NCBI GenBank assembly: GCA_021804195.1
Contig: JAJZKJ010000020.1
Coordinates: 1 to 12,150, forward strand
Length of the DNA stretch: 12,150 nt
Direction: 5' to 3'
Source of the DNA: Acidobacteriota bacterium
GTDB lineage: Bacteria; Planctomycetota; Phycisphaerae; WQYP01; JAJZKJ01
The notes beneath the pieces are model-generated. The model saw only the letters and a list, made by a program, of their open reading frames with translations, had not been told where the DNA came from and did not search any database. The first letter of the stretch is position 1, and every line of letters starts with the position of its first letter. Shown one piece after another: positions 7,758-12,150 of the stretch. Position numbers and translations under genes: made by a program.

Positions 7758-7894
7758 TGAACCCGGTGGGACTGTTCCGAAAACAATCCATCACGAGATA
7801 CATCATCCAGCCATCCGGCCCGCGCTCGTCCCTCTCCGCTACCGCACAAATCCTGCTCCCTATCGGGACACAAACGCCGTCCGCAGCACCGGGC

Positions 7895-7918
7895 GGCCGG
7901 TTCCGTTCGGAACCGGCC
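7895..7918 (-). terminator. Strong GC hairpin after the 682-residue SPFH gene (terminator or RNA-stability element)
   Basis: GGCCGGTTCCG (7895-7905) and CGGAACCGGCC (7908-7918) form a perfect 11-bp stem around a 2-nt centre, or in practice 10 bp with a 4-nt loop. In the direction of transcription it lies 7 nt after the TAA of the upstream gene (7928-7926). No T-run follows on either strand, so it is not a classical intrinsic terminator. It could cause partial termination or protect or process the mRNA, setting different levels for the upstream pair and the hflC-ABC part of the operon. Confidence 0.45.
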
Positions 7919-7925
7919 TTAGGCC

Positions 7926-9974
7926 TTACTGACCTCCGGACGACGTCTGCATCGGATTCCCGAGGCTCGATCCAACTCCACCGGTGTCCTTCACCGGCGG
8001 GGGCGGCATCGGCGATTGACGACGGCCGATCTGCCAGATTTCCGGCGGCGTTACGCCCGGTCCCAGGACGACTTTTTCCACCGAGTCAAAAACCTTACCC
8101 AATACACGATAGAACTCCCAGAGGGTGGCGACCGGGCGCGCGCCGGCGAAGGCATCGGCCCGGACAATTATCTCCTTGGCCCGACCCTCTTCCCGATGCA
8201 CCACTCGATCTTTATGGGCGGTGGCGGCCAGGATGGTCGCAACGGCGTAGCCTTTGGCGCTCTGGATATATTTGAATGCCCGCCGCTGCGCCTGATCAAT
8301 CAAGGTTTGCTTGTATTCGCGCATGCTGACCACCTCTTCGAAAGCGGCGGCCGGACCGAGCACCCGCCCTTGCGCGGTGATATGGCTCTGTCCCGCCGGG
8401 GGATGAATGTCTTTGATGCTCAGGTCGAAAATTTTAATACCGGAGTGCATCGCGTCGAGCTGCCGCTGCATGAACTTTTTGCAATCCTCGGCCACCCGGC
8501 CGGTTTGCGTGCGCATAATTTCTTTGAGCGAGTGCCGGGCGAAAACACTGGTGACCGCGTAGAGGGCGACCTGGTGCACCAAGGCCTGGTCCATCGGTCG
8601 CAGGCGCGGTTTGGCGGCGGTGCCCAAATTGCCGCCGTACTCCACAATGTTTCCGCTGGAAACATTATGGAAAAATTCGCCGGGATTGGTTACGCGCCAC
8701 CAGCAGGCGATAAAACCGTCCAGGAGCTGCGGCGCCGCCGCACCGGCGCTGTTGACGTCGCCGGTAAGAAACTCGCGATCGGGAATCGATGTGTGTTCCG
8801 ACCAGAAGGAAAACGCATTCGGACCGAGTTTGGATTTGTGCGGCTCCTCGGTTCCCACCACCACGGCGTTGGCCCGTTCGGTGGGAACATATTGAAGTTT
8901 GTCGATTGGCCACGGCCACAGGACGTGCAGGCCGGCCTGGAGGGGATGCTGGAGATTCCAGGGCGTGGTCACGCCCAGATGCTCGAGAATACCCACATCG
9001 CCCGTGGGGACCACGTGCAGCGTGCTTAGTCCCAGCAAAATCACCAGACCGGCCACTACCACGCGGGGCAGCAACCGCGCCAAAATGCCGGGCGCCGACT
9101 TGGCGCTGCGGGTGATGCCGATGCTTTCGGCCAGAAGCACACGCATGCCGATAATCCACCCGCTGGTAAGCAGGGGCACGAGCGGCAACTGCTGTAAATC
9201 CGTTCCGGCCTGATCGATTTCTTCAATGGCGCCGTAATTGCGCAGGGCGTTAACCCCCAGTTCCAACGCCTGGAGCAACAGCACCACGGCGATAAAAATG
9301 GCGCAACCCTGGCTGGCGTAAGTCACCCCCGCCCACGCCGCAAGCACTGCGGCAAACAGGGCGATGCCGCCCGGCAGGCCCAGCAACACGATGCCGTTAG
9401 CGGCTTCGCCGTAGCCCTCCGTCCGTGGTGTGACGCGCGAAAAAGAAGCCAGGATAAAGTAGACAACCAAGGCGCCGCCGGCGGCCACTACCGCGCCGGG
9501 ATCAATCGGCACGGGCGAAATAATAATGGATTTACCTGGGGCAATGGCGGAAAAATCGCGGTGCACCAGCCACGCGATCACCCCCGCCAGAACCAGCAAA
9601 CCCAGCGAACATAAACCGATGATCACCCGTTGCAAACCGGTATCGAGGCTGGTGATCTCGTCCGGATCAACCGGCGCCGACGCGGCGACTATGGGCGCAG
9701 CCGCGTCGTCCGCGTAGCTCATGTGGAACGTGCCCAGGGGAGCAATCGGTGTAAAACGCACGGAAGCCTGGGCTTCGTCCACCAATGCGGCCTGCTGCCG
9801 CGCCAGCCGCAGGCCCCACCATGCCAGAAACGCCAGAACCGTTTGGGCCGCCGCCGCGATACCGCCGGCCCAGAAGCATACGGCGCCGTACTTGGCCACC
9901 GCAATTCCCAGAACCGCCGTAATCGCCAACAGCCCCAGCCATACCCAGAGAGCGACTAATTCAGCTCGCTTCAC
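7926..9974 (-). CDS. HflK-like SPFH protein with multi-pass N-terminal membrane domain
   Basis: The protein has 682 residues. About eight hydrophobic segments (near 7-27, 31-53, 116-137, 160-177, 194-215, 220-243, 262-282 and 303-321) precede an SPFH domain from about 322 to 560. HflK-like marks are VPTGDVGI after the last segment, LWPWPIDKL (352-360), FLTGDVN (402-408) and KDIHPPAG (521-528). A short helical/coiled part to about 625 and a Pro/Gly/Ser-rich tail follow. Ordinary HflK has about 400 residues and one membrane segment, so the first 300 residues are an extra domain I cannot name. The start is GTG 9974 with AGGA 6 nt upstream; the overlapping ATG in another frame stops within seven codons. 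It follows the ATPase gene by 101 nt, in which I see no clear promoter or terminator. It may form a mixed SPFH assembly with the next two proteins. Confidence 0.88.
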   Translation of the reverse strand: MKRAELVALWVWLGLLAITAVLGIAVAKYGAVCFWAGGIAAAAQTVLAFLAWWGLRLARQQAALVDEAQASVRFTPIAPLGTFHMSYADDAAAPIVAASAPVDPDEITSLDTGLQRVIIGLCSLGLLVLAGVIAWLVHRDFSAIAPGKSIIISPVPIDPGAVVAAGGALVVYFILASFSRVTPRTEGYGEAANGIVLLGLPGGIALFAAVLAAWAGVTYASQGCAIFIAVVLLLQALELGVNALRNYGAIEEIDQAGTDLQQLPLVPLLTSGWIIGMRVLLAESIGITRSAKSAPGILARLLPRVVVAGLVILLGLSTLHVVPTGDVGILEHLGVTTPWNLQHPLQAGLHVLWPWPIDKLQYVPTERANAVVVGTEEPHKSKLGPNAFSFWSEHTSIPDREFLTGDVNSAGAAAPQLLDGFIACWWRVTNPGEFFHNVSSGNIVEYGGNLGTAAKPRLRPMDQALVHQVALYAVTSVFARHSLKEIMRTQTGRVAEDCKKFMQRQLDAMHSGIKIFDLSIKDIHPPAGQSHITAQGRVLGPAAAFEEVVSMREYKQTLIDQAQRRAFKYIQSAKGYAVATILAATAHKDRVVHREEGRAKEIIVRADAFAGARPVATLWEFYRVLGKVFDSVEKVVLGPGVTPPEIWQIGRRQSPMPPPPVKDTGGVGSSLGNPMQTSSGGQ

Positions 9975-10075
9975 GAAACATCCTTACAAAATTTTCTCTA
10001 CAACCCCATTCCGATTAGCCATCGGATCTGGATCGCTCCGTCTACTTTCCCGCATACCCACGGCCGCCCGGAAAT

Positions 10076-12150
10076 TCACGCCGGCTGGAGCAGCGCCGAC
10101 GCCGGTTCCGGATCCGTTGGCCGCTCCCGCACCGCCGCCGGCATGGGTTTGGCGTTTACGCCGACATTGCCCGCCAGGCGGACCGAATTGACGGCGATGA
10201 CCACCACCACCATCATGTGAAACAGAGCGGCCACTACCGGCCCAAAAACGCCATAAGCGGCCGCCGCTTCGGCAAAACCGGCGAACACCACGGCAATAAA
10301 GAGATTCTGGAGAATGGCCGTGCGCGTCTGGCGGGCCAGATAGATCAAAAGCGGAACACGGGTCAGATCATCGCGGAGCAAAATCGCGTCGGCGGCTTCG
10401 ATGGCGACGTCCGTTCCGTGCAACCCCAGGGCGATTCCGACCGTCGCCGCCGCCAGCGAGGGGGCGTCGTTGATGCCGTCGCCGACCATGGCCACACCAT
10501 GCTCGCCGCGCTGCAACTGGCGAATCAGCTCCTCTTTCTGGCCGGGCAGCAGTTCCGCGTAAATATCGTCGCAGCCGACCGTCTGGCCCACCATCTGGGC
10601 GGTTTTGCGCCGGTCGCCGGTCATCATGACAATGCGCTTCACACCCAGGTTGCGAAGTCGTTTGATAGTGCGGCGGGCCTCCGACCGGATTTCATCGGTC
10701 AGGCGGATCGAACCAAGCAAACGATTGTCATGAACAATGTAAACCGGTACCAGCGGAAGTTCCGAATTTTCCTCTTCCAAGGTGGCGGCCAGAGCGGCCT
10801 GTTCCGGTGAAAGAACTTTGATGGACCCGGCCCGCGTCATTTTTCCGTCGACCAGCGTCTCCACGCCCAGGCCTTCGAGTACATTGACATCCGCAGCCTC
10901 ATGAAAGGAAACATTTTCCCGCCGGGCATGCGCCAGGATCGCTTTGGCCAGTGGGTGGGAACTGCGGTTTTCCACCGTCGCCGCCAGCCGTAGAAGTTCC
11001 TGGGCGTCGACGCCCGGCATGGGGCGAACGCTCTGTACAACGAATTTGCCGGTGGTGAGCGTACCGGTTTTGTCGAAAACCACGGTGTCCAAGTGAACCG
11101 ACGCTTCCACAAACGGGCCGGCCTTGATCTGAATGCCGCTGCGACTGGCCCGCGCCAACGACACCACGATCGCCAGCGGCGAGGCCAGAAGCATCGCGCA
11201 CGGACAACCCACGACCCACATGGTGATCATGCGTCCCGGATCGCCGCTGACCCACCAGGCCAGCGCCGAAAGCAACAGAATAATGGGTGTGTAAAACGCG
11301 AAGAAACGATCCGCGGCGCGAACGATCCGCGGTTGAAACTGCTGCGCCCGCCGCACCAGCGCAATGGTCTGGCCCAGTGCGGAATTTTCGCCCCGCCGGG
11401 TCACTCGTACCTGGGCCGAGCCGGTGAGATTGATCGTGCCGGCCATGACCGTGCTCCCCGGCGCCTTGTCCACGGGGATCGATTCGCCTGTAACCATCGA
11501 CTCATCGACGCTGGTCGAGCCGCTGAGAACATCGCCATCGCCGGCGATGCGCTCGCCCGGCTGCACCACCAGAATGTCGTCCGCCTGAAGCTCTTCGGCG
11601 CCGATAACCACATCGCGCCCGTCGCGACGGACGCGGGCATGGATCGGGGCCAGATTTTGCAGCGCCAGGATGGCGTTGTGCGCGCTTTCGGCGGCAACCT
11701 GTTCGATCAGCGCGCCAATCTGGAGAATCAAGGCGACCAGACCGGCTTCAATCAACCAGCCCAGCGCCACCGCGCCGATGATGCTCATCGCCACGAGTTC
11801 GTTCACGTTCATCCGGCCGTGCGCCAGCCCCTTGATCGCCGACCAGATGATTGGCCCGCCGGAAATAAAGGCGGCCAACAATCCCAACCCACGAGCCAGG
11901 GACTGTTCGGTCGGAAATTGATACAGAATAACGGCCAGAATCAGAATGGCGACGGTAACGGGAACAACCACCGTCAACTGAAAATTCAGACCCACACCGC
12001 CGTGCGTGTGGCCTCCTTCGCCGTGTTCATGGCCGCAAGCGCAGGCGATTCCCCCGTCTTTCTCGTGCGTGTGCTTATGATGTTTGCGTTTTTTACCGTC
12101 CGTGTCGTGGGGATGGTTGTGTTCATGGTCGTCTACATTCCCGGCTATCG
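10076..12150 (-). CDS. P1B-type heavy-metal translocating ATPase, 5' end beyond the window
   Basis: The frame is open to the right edge, so the true start is missing; a GTG at 11995 is internal. Numbering from that GTG codon: actuator TGES at 169-172, membrane metal motif CPC at 264-266, phosphorylated Asp in DKTGT at 308-312, the P1B-specific His-Pro at 347-348, TGD at 459-461 and the hinge GDGIND at 505-510. About eight membrane segments are visible, including the GG-kinked second one (about 46-47). Upstream of 11995 the visible 51 residues hold 12 His and a Cys-Ala-Cys, in clusters such as HEHNHPH and GHEHGEGGHTHGG, a flexible metal-binding head. The protein pumps a soft or transition metal out of the cytoplasm using ATP. 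The last membrane segment has HMMVVVV before NSVRL, unlike the usual Cu, Zn or Co signatures, so the metal cannot be assigned; Zn/Cd-like or Co/Fe-like are both possible. Confidence 0.94.
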   Translation of the reverse strand, partial: IAGNVDDHEHNHPHDTDGKKRKHHKHTHEKDGGIACACGHEHGEGGHTHGGVGLNFQLTVVVPVTVAILILAVILYQFPTEQSLARGLGLLAAFISGGPIIWSAIKGLAHGRMNVNELVAMSIIGAVALGWLIEAGLVALILQIGALIEQVAAESAHNAILALQNLAPIHARVRRDGRDVVIGAEELQADDILVVQPGERIAGDGDVLSGSTSVDESMVTGESIPVDKAPGSTVMAGTINLTGSAQVRVTRRGENSALGQTIALVRRAQQFQPRIVRAADRFFAFYTPIILLLSALAWWVSGDPGRMITMWVVGCPCAMLLASPLAIVVSLARASRSGIQIKAGPFVEASVHLDTVVFDKTGTLTTGKFVVQSVRPMPGVDAQELLRLAATVENRSSHPLAKAILAHARRENVSFHEAADVNVLEGLGVETLVDGKMTRAGSIKVLSPEQAALAATLEEENSELPLVPVYIVHDNRLLGSIRLTDEIRSEARRTIKRLRNLGVKRIVMMTGDRRKTAQMVGQTVGCDDIYAELLPGQKEELIRQLQRGEHGVAMVGDGINDAPSLAAATVGIALGLHGTDVAIEAADAILLRDDLTRVPLLIYLARQTRTAILQNLFIAVVFAGFAEAAAAYGVFGPVVAALFHMMVVVVIAVNSVRLAGNVGVNAKPMPAAVRERPTDPEPASALLQPA

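Noticed and set aside
7745..7873. Upstream extension of hflC to GTG 7873
   Set aside because: No ribosome binding site, atypical residues, and the start at 7744 has a strong site and places the membrane segment at the N-terminus as in the family.
10010..10026. Hairpin between the ATPase gene and the next gene (TCCGAT / ATCGGA)
   Set aside because: Only a 6-bp stem with a 5-nt loop and no T-run; expected by chance.
1..12150. tRNA, rRNA, CRISPR array or riboswitch
   Set aside because: No cloverleaf, repeat-spacer pattern or known aptamer-like stretch was noticed; nearly all sequence is coding.

Overview
The window is a GC-rich bacterial segment in which every intact gene lies on the minus strand. 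It reads from right to left as one compact, probably operonic block. Taxonomy is inferred from content only. Several HflK/HflC-type SPFH proteins beside an ABC-2 exporter, a P1B metal ATPase and a secreted PQQ-like beta-propeller protein are reminiscent of Planctomycetota or other PVC bacteria. I hold that with low to moderate confidence, because no rRNA or other marker is present.

Right to left in transcription order: (1) the 3' portion of a P1B heavy-metal ATPase whose reading frame stays open to the right edge and includes a His-rich metal-binding stretch (10076-12150). (2) A 682-residue protein with about eight N-terminal membrane segments followed by an HflK-like SPFH/Band 7 domain (7926-9974). 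(3) A canonical HflC (6773-7744). (4) A more canonical HflK (5554-6693). (5) An ABC-2 type ATPase (4618-5496). (6) Its permease, which has a large extracytoplasmic domain (2598-4592). (7) A membrane-anchored protein of unknown function, translationally coupled to the permease by a TGATG overlap (1132-2598). (8) A secreted PQQ-like beta-propeller protein that starts only 8 bases after gene 7 (start at 1123). Intergenic gaps are short: 101, 181, 79, 57, 25, -1 and 8 bases. The largest carries an 11-bp perfect hairpin just after the 682-residue gene. A reasonable working model is a membrane module: SPFH scaffolds that organise a membrane domain, an ABC exporter with its own accessory subunit, and a metal pump. 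No FtsH protease, the usual partner of HflK/HflC, lies in the window.

The left end is abnormal. Bases 1-126 and 606-731 are a perfect inverted repeat of at least 126 bp that touches the left edge, flanking a 479-base spacer. The arms are part of the propeller gene. The spacer encodes the natural continuation of that propeller protein but in the opposite orientation (plus strand). As a result the minus-strand gene is cut after about residue 172 and continues into antisense sequence, while a second, 5'-truncated copy enters from the left edge on the plus strand. This is either a fold-back/template-switch event (real or an amplification/assembly artefact) or, less likely, an invertible segment. 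It is the most striking structural signal in the window.
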